64,000 nucleotides of DNA from Marmoricola sp. Lineage in GTDB: Bacteria; Actinomycetota; Actinomycetes; Propionibacteriales; Nocardioidaceae. The stretch covers positions 62,001 through 126,000 of the forward strand of contig JAOPYE010000037.1 in NCBI GenBank assembly GCA_025964775.1, written 5' to 3'. A model generated the notes under the pieces. The model saw nothing but the letters and a program-made list of their open reading frames with translations. It did no database searches and was not told the origin of the DNA. Positions 56,248 to 64,000 of the stretch are shown piece by piece (position 1 is the first letter of the stretch; every line of letters starts with the position of its first letter). Made by a program: the position numbers and the translations under genes.

Positions 56248-57114
56248 TCACCCCGAGACCCGGAAGCCGGAGTTGCCGCCCCAGAACAGCAGCGTCATGA
56301 CCATGTCCAGGAGGACCACGAGCACGATGCTGGCCCGGATCGCGCGCCCGGTGGCCTCGCCGACCGACTGCGGACCACCCGAGGCACGCATGCCGTACCA
56401 GCAGTGCACCAGGGTCACGGCGGTGGCGAAGACCAGGATCTTGATGACGGAGAAGAACACGTCGCGGCCCTGGATGAAGGTGGAGAAGTAGTGGTCGTAC
56501 TGGCCGGGCGACTGGTGGAAGATCACCACGACCGAGAACGCCGAGGCCATGTAGGACCCGATCAGGCCGATCAGGTACAGCGGCAGGATCGCGATGCTGG
56601 TGGCGATCACGCGGGTGGTGACCAGGTAGCGCATCGGCTCGACCGCCATCACCTCGAGCGCGTCGACCTCCTCGGAGATCTTCATCGAGCCGAGCTGGGC
56701 GGTGAAGCGGCAGCCGACCTGCGAGGCCAGCGCCAGCGCGGCGATCAACGGAGCGAGCTCGCGGGTGTTGGCGCTGGCCGAAATGAAGCCGGTGAGCGGA
56801 GCGAGACCGACGATCTCCAGGCCGCTGAAGCCCTCGATGCCCAGGGACGTCCCGGCCGAGAGCGCGAGCAGGACCATCACGCCGATGGTGCCGCCGCCGA
56901 CGATGATGGCGCCGCTGCCCCAGGCGATGTCCTTGAGCTGGCGCAGGACTTCGCGGTGATAGAGCCGGATCGTCGCGAAGACCGAGAGGATCGTCCGGGC
57001 CACGAAGGTCGCGAAGTCACCCAGCTGGGCCAGGGTTTCCACCACTCGGTCCACCGCGTCGACCACGTGGTCGGCGATGGTCGGTCGCGGGGTCGGATCC
57101 TCGAGGGCCGTCAT
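56248..57114 (-). CDS. yrbEB: YrbE-type permease B (MlaE family)
   Basis: 288 residues with five or six membrane segments and the MlaE core (SQVGCRFTAQLGSMKISEEVDALEVMAVEPMRYLVTTRVIA). Second of the two integral permease subunits of the Mce importer; energised by an MceG ATPase not encoded in this window. ATG overlaps yrbEA by 4 nt. Confidence 0.94.
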   Translation of the reverse strand: MTALEDPTPRPTIADHVVDAVDRVVETLAQLGDFATFVARTILSVFATIRLYHREVLRQLKDIAWGSGAIIVGGGTIGVMVLLALSAGTSLGIEGFSGLEIVGLAPLTGFISASANTRELAPLIAALALASQVGCRFTAQLGSMKISEEVDALEVMAVEPMRYLVTTRVIATSIAILPLYLIGLIGSYMASAFSVVVIFHQSPGQYDHYFSTFIQGRDVFFSVIKILVFATAVTLVHCWYGMRASGGPQSVGEATGRAIRASIVLVVLLDMVMTLLFWGGNSGFRVSG

Positions 57115-57974
57115 GCCAGCCCCTGCGGGAAGACCATCACGTAGGCCTGGGTGATGGCGACGTTGGCGACGGCCAGCAGGATCACGCTCAGCACCACCGC
57201 CTGGTTCACCGCGTCGGCGACACCCTTGGGTCCGCCGGAGGCGCCGAGACCCTTGTGCGAGGCGACGATCGTCGCGATGAAGCCGAAGACCAGCGCCTTG
57301 AACTCGGCGAGGATGAAGTCCTCCGGGCGCGAGAAGCTGACGAAGGAATCCAGATAGGCACCCGAGGAGATGCTGCCGCCGCCGACGTTCATGATGAACG
57401 CCGTGATCATCGCGGTCATCGCGACGATCACGGTCAGCAGCAGAGCCACGACCAGTGCGGCCAGGATCCGCGGCGCGACCAGTCGCTGGATCGGCGAGAT
57501 GCCCATGACCTTGAGCGCGTCGATCTCCTCACGGACCGTGCGTGCTCCGAGGTCGGAACAGATCGCCGACCCGACTGCCCCGGCGATCATCAGTGAGGTC
57601 ACGAGCGGCGCACCCTGGCGCAGGACGCCGATGCCGTTGACGGCACCGCTGAACGAGGTCGCACCGATCTGGTTGGCGACCGCACCGATCTGGACGGAGG
57701 TGATCACGCCGAACGGGATCGCGACCAGGATCGTCGGGAGCAGGCTGACCCGCGTCATGAACCAGGCCTGGAGCATGAACTCGGTCCACGAGAACCGTCG
57801 GCCGAGGATGTCCTTGACGATGAACAGCACGGCTTCGGTGGCGAGCAGGACGATGTTCCCGCTGGTGACGATGCCGGCCCGGAACCGGTCGATCAGCGAT
57901 TCGAACCCGGCACGACCCGCAACGGCCAAGGAGCTCAACGGTGCCTCCCGGTCTGCAGTCGTGGTCGCGTGCAC
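57111..57974 (-). CDS. yrbEA: YrbE-type permease A (MlaE family)
   Basis: 287 residues. MlaE core GSAICSDLGARTVREEIDALKVMGISPIQRLVAPRILA and conserved GASGGPKGVADAVN near the end. First gene of the mce operon. The GTG at 57974 gives an N-terminal extension of about 20 residues compared with mycobacterial YrbE4A, so the true start may be further in. The left arm of an inverted repeat lies just upstream of this GTG. Confidence 0.93.
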   Translation of the reverse strand: MHATTTADREAPLSSLAVAGRAGFESLIDRFRAGIVTSGNIVLLATEAVLFIVKDILGRRFSWTEFMLQAWFMTRVSLLPTILVAIPFGVITSVQIGAVANQIGATSFSGAVNGIGVLRQGAPLVTSLMIAGAVGSAICSDLGARTVREEIDALKVMGISPIQRLVAPRILAALVVALLLTVIVAMTAMITAFIMNVGGGSISSGAYLDSFVSFSRPEDFILAEFKALVFGFIATIVASHKGLGASGGPKGVADAVNQAVVLSVILLAVANVAITQAYVMVFPQGLA

Positions 57975-57975
57975 C

Positions 57976-58010
57976 CTGCGTAACGCCCACTCTCAGCAGG
58001 AGTTACGCAG
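57976..58010. promoter_or_regulatory. Inverted repeat at the mce promoter
   Basis: CTGCGTAAC (57976-57984) and GTTACGCAG (58002-58010): perfect 9-bp arms 17 nt apart, immediately before yrbEA. Probably an operator; it does not fit the KstR consensus. Confidence 0.6.
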
Positions 58011-58066
58011 GTCACATCTTCGTTGCAGCGGAACTGTGCCAGTGAAACTGTCATAAAGGCAAGGCC

Positions 58067-58924
58067 TCAGCTTCCCGGAATCCGCATGACGGCGTTGAAG
58101 CCGAGAGCCTTGATGACCGGGCCATGGACCCGGATCTGGCCCGAGAGCACTCCGCGCACGGGATTGAGGTGTCCGAGCACCAGACGCAGGAACTCGTGGC
58201 CCTCCAGGAGCAGCGTCGCGTCGACCGGCTCGTCGACGGACGCATCCGCGATCACGGCGCACTCCCCCGCATCGATCCGTACGACGTACCGGTCGATGCC
58301 GCCGTCGGACCGGCCGCCGATCGAGAACCCGATCGCCACCCGGGTCCGCAGGGCCTTCTCCGGGATCAGGAACTCCGGGAACCGGCCGAACACCTCGGTG
58401 AGCACGAGCCGACGGAAGCCGCCGGCCATCACCCCGGCAAGGTGTTCGATCCGTACGCCGGAGATCGCAGCCGAGACAGCTTCGGGGTCCAGGGCAGCCG
58501 GGTCGATCAGCGGGCGGGTCGAACCCGGAGCCCGCAAGGCACGGCCGAGGTCCAGCACCCAGGCCTCGTCGCCGATCACGTCCAGGGCCCCGGCCAGGTA
58601 CAGCAACGCCCCATCGGCCTGACCGGTCACGAGCCGGACCACGTCGACCAGCCCGAGGCCCACCACCGCTCGCGGTTCGGCCGCCTCGTCGAGCAGGATC
58701 GCGGTCGCGTCGAACCTGATCGTCCACGACTCCACGTCGCCCGCTGCCAGCTCCACGTCGAGCCGGACTACACCAGTCGGACCGCTCCATGGACAGGTGC
58801 GTGCCAGGGCGTCGACCATCGCGCCGATCGCCGCACGACGCTCGACGCGGTCCGCGAAAAGGGCGCAGATCCGGGCGTCGTCAGTGGCAGCGAGCCGCTC
58901 GAGGTCCCAGGCAAGCTGCACCAC
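58067..58924 (-). CDS. Tandem SCP2-like sterol-carrier domain protein
   Basis: 285 residues that appear to hold two SCP2-type modules: WTIRFDATAILLDEAAEPRAVVGLGLVDVVRLVTGQADGALLYLAGALDVIGD, and DRYVVRIDAGECAVIADASVDEPVDATLLLEGHEFLRLVLGHLNPVRGVLSGQIRVHG. SCP2 domains bind sterols and acyl-CoAs. It lies 93 nt upstream of the mce operon on the same strand, consistent with handling the imported sterol inside the cell. Could be transcribed with mce. Confidence 0.72.
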   Translation of the reverse strand: MVQLAWDLERLAATDDARICALFADRVERRAAIGAMVDALARTCPWSGPTGVVRLDVELAAGDVESWTIRFDATAILLDEAAEPRAVVGLGLVDVVRLVTGQADGALLYLAGALDVIGDEAWVLDLGRALRAPGSTRPLIDPAALDPEAVSAAISGVRIEHLAGVMAGGFRRLVLTEVFGRFPEFLIPEKALRTRVAIGFSIGGRSDGGIDRYVVRIDAGECAVIADASVDEPVDATLLLEGHEFLRLVLGHLNPVRGVLSGQIRVHGPVIKALGFNAVMRIPGS

Positions 58925-58967
58925 GCACGACTCCTCTCGACCTGACGGGACCAGACAGGGTCCAAGA

Positions 58968-58996
58968 TGTAACGGAGACTGTCACAGCGGTTTACA
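58968..58996. promoter_or_regulatory. Imperfect inverted repeat upstream of the SCP2 gene
   Basis: TGTAAC (58968-58973) and GTTTACA (58990-58996), 16 nt apart. Spacing and half-sites are similar to the mce promoter repeat, so the same regulator may bind both. Confidence 0.3.
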
Positions 58997-59128
58997 GAAC
59001 GGAAGACATCGCTCTGAATTTTTACCGGCGCGTCTCTTTGACCCTGGTTCTGCCGTGACATACTCGTGTCTCCCCTCCCCTACGGGTCGTCTCGGCGAGC
59101 CCGTCTCCTATTTCTCTGGAGGTGCCTC

Positions 59129-60418
59129 GTGCGCCGACTTCTCTCTTCCGCGTGCGCCATAGCCATGATGGCGACGGCCACCCTCGTCGCCGGGATCGGC
59201 CCGGTAGCCGCAGACACCCAGGTCTGGACCTACTCCGGCACGTCCGGTGGCACCCAGATCAACGCCTTGGGCACCACGATCAGCTCCGGCCTGACCGCCG
59301 CGTCGAACCTGAGTGACACGGTGATCCCGAACTCGGCGTCGTCCGGTGTCGCGGGCGTCCACGTCGCGGGCCTCCTCGACGTCGGCGCCGTTACAACGGG
59401 CGAGCAGGCCACCGCGTTCGGTACCGGCGTGAAGATCACCGCCGGCTCCAAGATCGCAGGGATCAGCCTGCTCGGCGGAGCGATCAAGGTCGACGCGATC
59501 CAGAGCACCTCCTACGCCACCGCGACCGGTACCACGACCAGCGTCGCCCTCGACGGCGGTACGACGACGACATTCCTCAACCTGTCCATCGGCGGCAAGG
59601 CCTACCCGGTGAACATCCCGGCGAACACGAAGATCACGATCCCCGGCCTGGCCGACATCGTGATCAACGAGTCGCAGGTCGACAAGTCCCTCCCCGGCAA
59701 GACCATCCGGACCATGGGCACCGCACTGCACATCACGTTGCTCAAGGGCCAGGGCAGCGCCCCGGCCGGTGCCGAGATCAGGCTCAACCCGACCCAGGCA
59801 CTCATCGTCCCGACCGGCAAGAGCGATGCCCTTCCCGTCGGCGGCTTCAGCTACGGCACCTTCGCCGGTGTCTGGGCGGGCGACTCGGTCTCGGTGCTCG
59901 CGCAGCCGACCGGCATGCTCAGCCTTCCGTCGACCGGTACCGGCGGCGTCGCGTACAGCAACACCATCGCGGGCGTGAACATCCCGCAGGTCGCAGTCGT
60001 CAACGCCGTCACGACCACGGTCTCCGCTGACACGGTTCCCGGCCTGGCCGATGTGTCCACGGGTGCCCAGTTGGCGAAGATCAACCTGCTCGGCGGCCTG
60101 ATCACGGCCGACGCGGTCGGTGTCACGGCCGCGGTCCACCACGACAACGGCGGCTTGCCCTCGAGCGATACCGCCACGGCCAAGATGACCTTCGTCAACC
60201 TGGTGGTCGCCGGCAGACAGATCCCGATCAATGTCGCTCCGAACACCCAGATCTACCTGTTCGGCATCGGCCAGGTCTACATCAACCAGCAGCTCACCCA
60301 GCACGGCTACTCAGCGATCGTGGGCATTCGGATCACCCTGTCGACCGCCGAGTTCGGTCTGCCTGCGGGCGCCGACATCCAGGTCGCCGTCGCGAGCTCC
60401 TACATCTTCGGGAGCTGA
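59129..60418 (+). CDS. Secreted choice-of-anchor-P-like protein with internal duplication
   Basis: 429 residues. Signal peptide about 1-29 (RRLLSSACAIAMMATATLVAG). Two similar halves: GVHVAGLLDVGAVTTGEQATAFGTG with INLLGGAIKVDAIQ-like strands, and VNAVTTTVSADTVPGLADVSTGAQLAKINLLGGLITADAVGVTA; both contain TFLNL/TFVNL and VNIPANTKI/INVAPNTQI. This pattern matches secreted actinobacterial proteins annotated choice-of-anchor P. GTG start with CTGGAGG upstream. Role unknown, probably a cell-surface protein. Confidence 0.75.
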   Translation: MRRLLSSACAIAMMATATLVAGIGPVAADTQVWTYSGTSGGTQINALGTTISSGLTAASNLSDTVIPNSASSGVAGVHVAGLLDVGAVTTGEQATAFGTGVKITAGSKIAGISLLGGAIKVDAIQSTSYATATGTTTSVALDGGTTTTFLNLSIGGKAYPVNIPANTKITIPGLADIVINESQVDKSLPGKTIRTMGTALHITLLKGQGSAPAGAEIRLNPTQALIVPTGKSDALPVGGFSYGTFAGVWAGDSVSVLAQPTGMLSLPSTGTGGVAYSNTIAGVNIPQVAVVNAVTTTVSADTVPGLADVSTGAQLAKINLLGGLITADAVGVTAAVHHDNGGLPSSDTATAKMTFVNLVVAGRQIPINVAPNTQIYLFGIGQVYINQQLTQHGYSAIVGIRITLSTAEFGLPAGADIQVAVASSYIFGS

Positions 60419-60425
60419 GCACCAG

Positions 60426-61358
60426 CTAACGGGCCGACCCCGGCAGGTGCGTCCGCGGAGCCATCCGCGGCCCCCGCCGGGGTCGTCCCAATTGGGCCAG
60501 CTCCACGAGCCGCTGCACGCGCTGTCGATGGCCGGCGTACGGGGCCAGTAGCTCGGCCAGCGCCGCATCGTCGACCGGCTCGCCGGTGAGCGCCCAGCCG
60601 ATGTTCTTGGCGACGTGGTAGTCGCCGAAGCTCACCGCGTCGGCGTCTCCCAGCGCGGTCGAGCGGACCTCGGCACTGGTCCAGACGCCCAGGCCGGGGA
60701 TGCTGCGCAGCCGGCGGTCGAACTCGGCGAGCGGCTCGGTGCCCGCGCGCTCGCCCGCGCGCTCGAGTGAGTCGGCAACCCGGACCGCCGCGAGCAACGG
60801 CCGCGACCGACCACCGTCGACGGGGAGCCTGAGCCACTCCCACGACGGGATCGAGCGAAGGACGGCGGGAACCGGTTGCAGCATCAGGCCCCAGGGGCCC
60901 GGTGCCGGTTCGCCGAAGCGCTTCACCAGGCGCCGGTACGCCGTGAACGCCTCCTGGCCGGTGACCTTCTGCTCGAGGATGGTGGGGACCAGCGACTCCA
61001 TCACCAGACCGGTGGCACCGACCCGCCAGTGCGGGTGCCGTCGCCAGGCTGCGGCGATGACCTCGTGGTGCGGTTCGAAGCCCGAAGGGTCGTCCTCGGC
61101 CCCGAGCATCCGCGGCAGCGCGTCCAGCGCCCAGCCCGCGCCACTGCCCCAGGCACGCGCACGGATCTCGCCCGACCGGTCGAGCGGGTGCACCTCGAGT
61201 GTGACCGGGCCGTCGGGCGTCGTGAACGCACGTGCGTGTGACCCGTCCGCACCCACCCGGTACGTCGGATCACCGCCACCCCGACGGTGCACGCCCATGC
61301 CGGCGCCGACCGGGCACGGCCAGTCCGGGCGCCAGGAACGTTGACTCGGGCTGCTCAC
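60426..61358 (-). CDS. HhH-GPD DNA glycosylase (AlkA-like)
   Basis: 310 residues from the GTG at 61358. The helix-hairpin-helix and catalytic region FDRRLRSIPGLGVWTSAEVRSTALGDADAVSFGDYHV has the HhH followed by the expected Asp. LVPTILEQKVTGQEAFTAYRRLVKRFG is typical of 3-methyladenine glycosylases. Likely removes alkylated bases. Converges on the surface protein, 7 nt apart. Confidence 0.85.
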   Translation of the reverse strand: MSSPSQRSWRPDWPCPVGAGMGVHRRGGGDPTYRVGADGSHARAFTTPDGPVTLEVHPLDRSGEIRARAWGSGAGWALDALPRMLGAEDDPSGFEPHHEVIAAAWRRHPHWRVGATGLVMESLVPTILEQKVTGQEAFTAYRRLVKRFGEPAPGPWGLMLQPVPAVLRSIPSWEWLRLPVDGGRSRPLLAAVRVADSLERAGERAGTEPLAEFDRRLRSIPGLGVWTSAEVRSTALGDADAVSFGDYHVAKNIGWALTGEPVDDAALAELLAPYAGHRQRVQRLVELAQLGRPRRGPRMAPRTHLPGSAR

Positions 61359-61407
61359 CCCGCCAAACCTAGACGTTCGCCCCGACACGGCAGGGCAGGA
61401 TGGGTCC

Positions 61408-62949
61408 ATGCTCCTGGCCCGGCTCGCCACGACCTCGACGGCCGTTGCCGGCACGCGCTCGCGGCTCGAGAAGAGAGCCCTGCTGGCCGAGGTGCTGGCC
61501 GAGGCGTCGGGCGACGAGATCGACCTGGCCGCCACCTACCTGTCCGGAACGTTGCGGCAGCGTCGTACCGGTGTGGGCTGGCGGGGCCTGGCCGACCTGC
61601 CGCCGCCGGCGTCGTCGGCCTCGCTGACGCTCACCGACGTCGACCAGGCGCTCGCACAGATCGCCGCCCTGTCGGGCCCCGGCTCCGCCGGCGACCGCAG
61701 GGCCCAGGTGCAGTCCTTGTTCGTGTTGTTGACCGCCGAGGAGCAGGAGTACCTGCGGGCGTTGATGACCGGCGGCGTACGCCAGGGCGCGCTGGACTCG
61801 GTGATGCTCGATGCCATCGCCGCCGCAGCCGGCGTCCCGATCGCAGCAGTCCGGCGCGCGGCCATGTTCAGCGCACCCACCGGGCCGATCGCGTTTGCCG
61901 CACTCACGGGCGGCGAGCCCGCGCTGGCCTCGTTCGACCTGGTGGTGGGTCGGCCGATCAGGCCGATGCTGGCCTCGTCCGCGCCGACCGTGGCCGAGGG
62001 GGTTTACGGTCTCGGTGACACCGTCGTGGTCGACACCAAGCTCGACGGGATCCGGATCCAGGTACACAGGTCCGGGGACGAGGTCCTCGTCTTCACGCGG
62101 AGCCTGGAGGAGATCAGCGATCGGCTCCCCGGCGTGGTCGAGGCGGTGCGCGGGTTGGCAGGCGATCAGCTCATCCTGGACGGCGAGGCCCTGGTCGTCG
62201 ACGAGGCCGGAACGCCGCGGCCCTTCCAGGAGACCGCCTCGGAGACCGCCTCGTTCGGCGGTCGCAGCGCCCAGCCGTTCTTCTTCGACCTGCTCGCCGC
62301 CGAGGGCACCTCACTGATCGAGCAGCCCGGATCGGCGCGCTGGGAACGACTGGACTCGATCGTGCCGCCGTCGTTGCGCACCGAACGCCTGGTGACCTCC
62401 GATGTCGGTGCCGCGACCGCGTTCTTCGACCGGATCGTCGCCGCCGGTCAGGAGGGCGTCATCCTCAAGGACCCGACTGCGGCCTACGAGGCCGGCCGGC
62501 GCGGTGCTGCCTGGGTGAAGGTGAAGCCGCGTCACACCCTCGACCTGGTCGTCCTCGCCGTCGAGTGGGGCAGCGGCCGGCGTCGCGGAACCCTGTCGAA
62601 CATCCACCTCGGGGCGCGCGACGGCGACGAGTTCGTGATGCTGGGGAAGACCTTCAAGGGCATGACGGACGAGATGCTCGCCTGGCAGACCGAGCGCTTC
62701 ACCGAGCTGAAGACCTCCGACGACGGCTGGGTGGTGCACGTCCGCCCCGAGCAGGTCGTCGAGATCGCGTTCGACGGCGTCCAGCGATCGAGCCGCTATC
62801 CCGGTGGCGTGGCGCTGCGGTTCGCCCGGGTCCTGCGCTACCGCGACGACAAGTCGGCCGCCGAGGCCGACACCCTCGCGACGGTTCGCAGCTTTGCTGC
62901 GCCTGCCTACGCGTCCGGGAGAGGGTCTTCGGGGGCTACCGGGACGTAG
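61408..62949 (+). CDS. ligB: ATP-dependent DNA ligase LigB
   Basis: 513 residues, the length of mycobacterial LigB. N-terminal DNA-binding domain (1-180), adenylation domain with catalytic Lys211 in DTKLDGIRIQ, motif IV EGVILKDP and motif V WVKVKP, then OB-fold. Seals nicks using ATP in repair. Divergent from the glycosylase by 49 nt, which suggests a shared repair promoter. Its 3' end overlaps the convergent methyltransferase by 43 nt. Confidence 0.93.
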   Translation: MLLARLATTSTAVAGTRSRLEKRALLAEVLAEASGDEIDLAATYLSGTLRQRRTGVGWRGLADLPPPASSASLTLTDVDQALAQIAALSGPGSAGDRRAQVQSLFVLLTAEEQEYLRALMTGGVRQGALDSVMLDAIAAAAGVPIAAVRRAAMFSAPTGPIAFAALTGGEPALASFDLVVGRPIRPMLASSAPTVAEGVYGLGDTVVVDTKLDGIRIQVHRSGDEVLVFTRSLEEISDRLPGVVEAVRGLAGDQLILDGEALVVDEAGTPRPFQETASETASFGGRSAQPFFFDLLAAEGTSLIEQPGSARWERLDSIVPPSLRTERLVTSDVGAATAFFDRIVAAGQEGVILKDPTAAYEAGRRGAAWVKVKPRHTLDLVVLAVEWGSGRRRGTLSNIHLGARDGDEFVMLGKTFKGMTDEMLAWQTERFTELKTSDDGWVVHVRPEQVVEIAFDGVQRSSRYPGGVALRFARVLRYRDDKSAAEADTLATVRSFAAPAYASGRGSSGATGT

Positions 62950-63665
62950 GACACCGTCGGGTACTGCGCCTTCGACTCACCTGCTCGTCGCCAGTGCAGT
63001 GAGTCCTCGAAGACCTCCGGGTGCGCGGCGCAGTGGTAGATCACCCACACGTCGCGGGGATGGGCCAGCCAGGAGTCGTAGATGTTCTGCACCACCGCGG
63101 CCAGGACGTCGGCTGGGAACGGGTTGAAGAAGAAGAAGGTCGTGTCGTCCTCGGTCGGCAGGTACGTCGCGGCATCGAGATTCAGCACCTGCGCTTCGCT
63201 CGTGCTGCCGGTGCGCTTCTTGAACGCGGCGAAGTTCTCCTCGGCTGCCTCGCAGAACTCGGCGATGAAGTCGACGCCCACCACGGACCGGTGACCCTCG
63301 AGGGCTGCGATCACCAGCGCCCGCCCCTTGCCGCACCCGAGGTCGACGAACGTGCCTTGTCCCCCGTTGCCGAGCTGGCGCAGAGCGCGCCGCAGGTCGC
63401 GAGGGTTGCTTCCGAGATAGGGGTAGCCCTCGCTGTCACCGACCCGCGGCAGGTCGTTGACGCCCTGGTGCCCGATGGTGCGTACGCCGTACCGGAGGTC
63501 GAACATCCAGGCAGGCACATGACGGACGACGAGCTGCGCCGTCGTACGCAGCCCCTTGCGGCGCATCGCGGTCCAGGTCACGGCGATCGCCCGCAGGACG
63601 GTGACGCGACCGGAGCCCTGCGTGAGCTCGTCGGTCGTCCAGTCCAGGCCGTCGTCAACACCCAT
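62907..63665 (-). CDS. Class I SAM-dependent methyltransferase
   Basis: 252 residues from the ATG at 63665, which has GAGGAG 7 nt upstream. Motif I TFVDLGCGKGRALVIAALEGH, then VVGVDFIAEFCEAAEENF, and TFFFFNPFPADVLAAVVQNIYDS in place of the usual motif IV. Similar to methyltransferases of unknown substrate in actinobacteria. Divergent from a TetR gene 94 nt away. Confidence 0.82.
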   Translation of the reverse strand: MGVDDGLDWTTDELTQGSGRVTVLRAIAVTWTAMRRKGLRTTAQLVVRHVPAWMFDLRYGVRTIGHQGVNDLPRVGDSEGYPYLGSNPRDLRRALRQLGNGGQGTFVDLGCGKGRALVIAALEGHRSVVGVDFIAEFCEAAEENFAAFKKRTGSTSEAQVLNLDAATYLPTEDDTTFFFFNPFPADVLAAVVQNIYDSWLAHPRDVWVIYHCAAHPEVFEDSLHWRRAGESKAQYPTVSYVPVAPEDPLPDA

Positions 63666-63759
63666 CACGGTCTCCTCGGGGTCAGGTCGGGATGCTATCG
63701 GGCCGGCGGATTCTCGTTGCGACAACTGTGTAAACAGGAGTTGCACTACGCTTCGGCCC

Positions 63760-64000
63760 ATGAGTACCCCGAGCCGTCAGTCCGCTGCGGCGACCCGACG
63801 GCGCGCGCGCGAACAGCAGATCCTCGCCGCAACGCGCCAGCTGTTCGACGAGAGCGGGGTCCGCGACGCGCAGATCGACGACATCGCGAAGGCAGTCGGT
63901 ATCAACCGGGCGATCATCTACCGGCACTTCAGCGGCAAGGAAGAACTGTTCGCCCTCGCCGTCGAGAGCTACCTCGAAGAGCTCAAGGGACGACTCGAGG
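63760..64000 (+). CDS. TetR-family regulator (3' end cut by window)
   Basis: First 80 residues only. REQQILAATRQLFDESGVRDAQIDDIAKAVGINRAIIYRHFSGKEELFALAVESYLEELKG is a complete TetR helix-turn-helix. ATG at 63760. The divergent gap holds CAACT (63723-63727) and AGTTG (63739-63743), a weak inverted repeat that could be its operator. Confidence 0.88.
   Translation, partial: MSTPSRQSAAATRRRAREQQILAATRQLFDESGVRDAQIDDIAKAVGINRAIIYRHFSGKEELFALAVESYLEELKGRLE

Overview
The window is high-GC DNA from an actinobacterium. It carries a complete Mce lipid importer operon, a WS/DGAT acyltransferase, a KstR-type regulator and fused acyl-CoA dehydrogenases, and many GTG/TTG starts with 4-nt overlaps. The gene mix fits the Nocardioides/Aeromicrobium side of the group better than Mycobacterium, but that placement is inference. 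No rRNA, tRNA, CRISPR array or recognisable transposase was seen.

The theme of 1.6-27 kb and 49-59 kb is steroid (sterol side-chain) uptake and breakdown. At 1.6-6.3 kb an operon has the same gene order as the mycobacterial igr cluster: chsE1-chsE2 (here one fused protein), chsH2 (here split into a MaoC gene and a DUF35 gene), chsH1, ltp2. At 16.1-18.2 kb is a FadE34-like fused dehydrogenase. At 22.2 kb is kstR itself. At 22.8-26.2 kb an operon encodes a ferredoxin reductase, a PPOX flavoprotein, a 3Fe-4S ferredoxin, an Hsd4A-like and a FabG3-like dehydrogenase. Sites matching the KstR consensus TNNAACNNGTTNNA lie in front of the igr-like operon, fadE34 and the reductase operon (all exact), and in front of kstR/glycosyltransferase and the WS/DGAT gene (one mismatch each). 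At 49.3-58.0 kb lie yrbEA-yrbEB-mceABCDEF-mas, most genes overlapping by 4 nt, followed by a tandem SCP2 protein. Two more Mce-associated genes, one with a zinc ribbon, sit at 26.3-27.6 kb.

Between fadE34 and kstR sits an unfamiliar block (18.3-22.0 kb): a methyltransferase, a terpene-cyclase/prenyltransferase-like alpha-toroid protein, a second methyltransferase and a GT4 glycosyltransferase. Both of its outward promoters carry a KstR-like site, so it may make a steroid-regulated glycosylated isoprenoid.

The stretch 27.6-43.4 kb is accessory. It is a patchwork of small single genes in both orientations (TetR/hydrolase pair, small membrane proteins, two ArsR-SRPBCC modules, VOC, CYTH, cold-shock-like, MFS, DUF5063, GrpB, BNR plus MoaD) with several decayed gene pieces. 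About 16 copies of an imperfect palindrome of about 25 bp occupy the gene boundaries between 27.8 and 40.3 kb and were not seen elsewhere. I could not identify this repeat family.

The rest is ordinary: uvrB, a cardiolipin synthase-like enzyme, an SDR plus carboxymuconolactone decarboxylase pair, an AlkA-like glycosylase, ATP-dependent DNA ligase ligB, methyltransferases, an M48 protease, a PAP2/AUR1-type protein, a large secreted BNR-repeat protein and a truncated TetR gene at the right edge.
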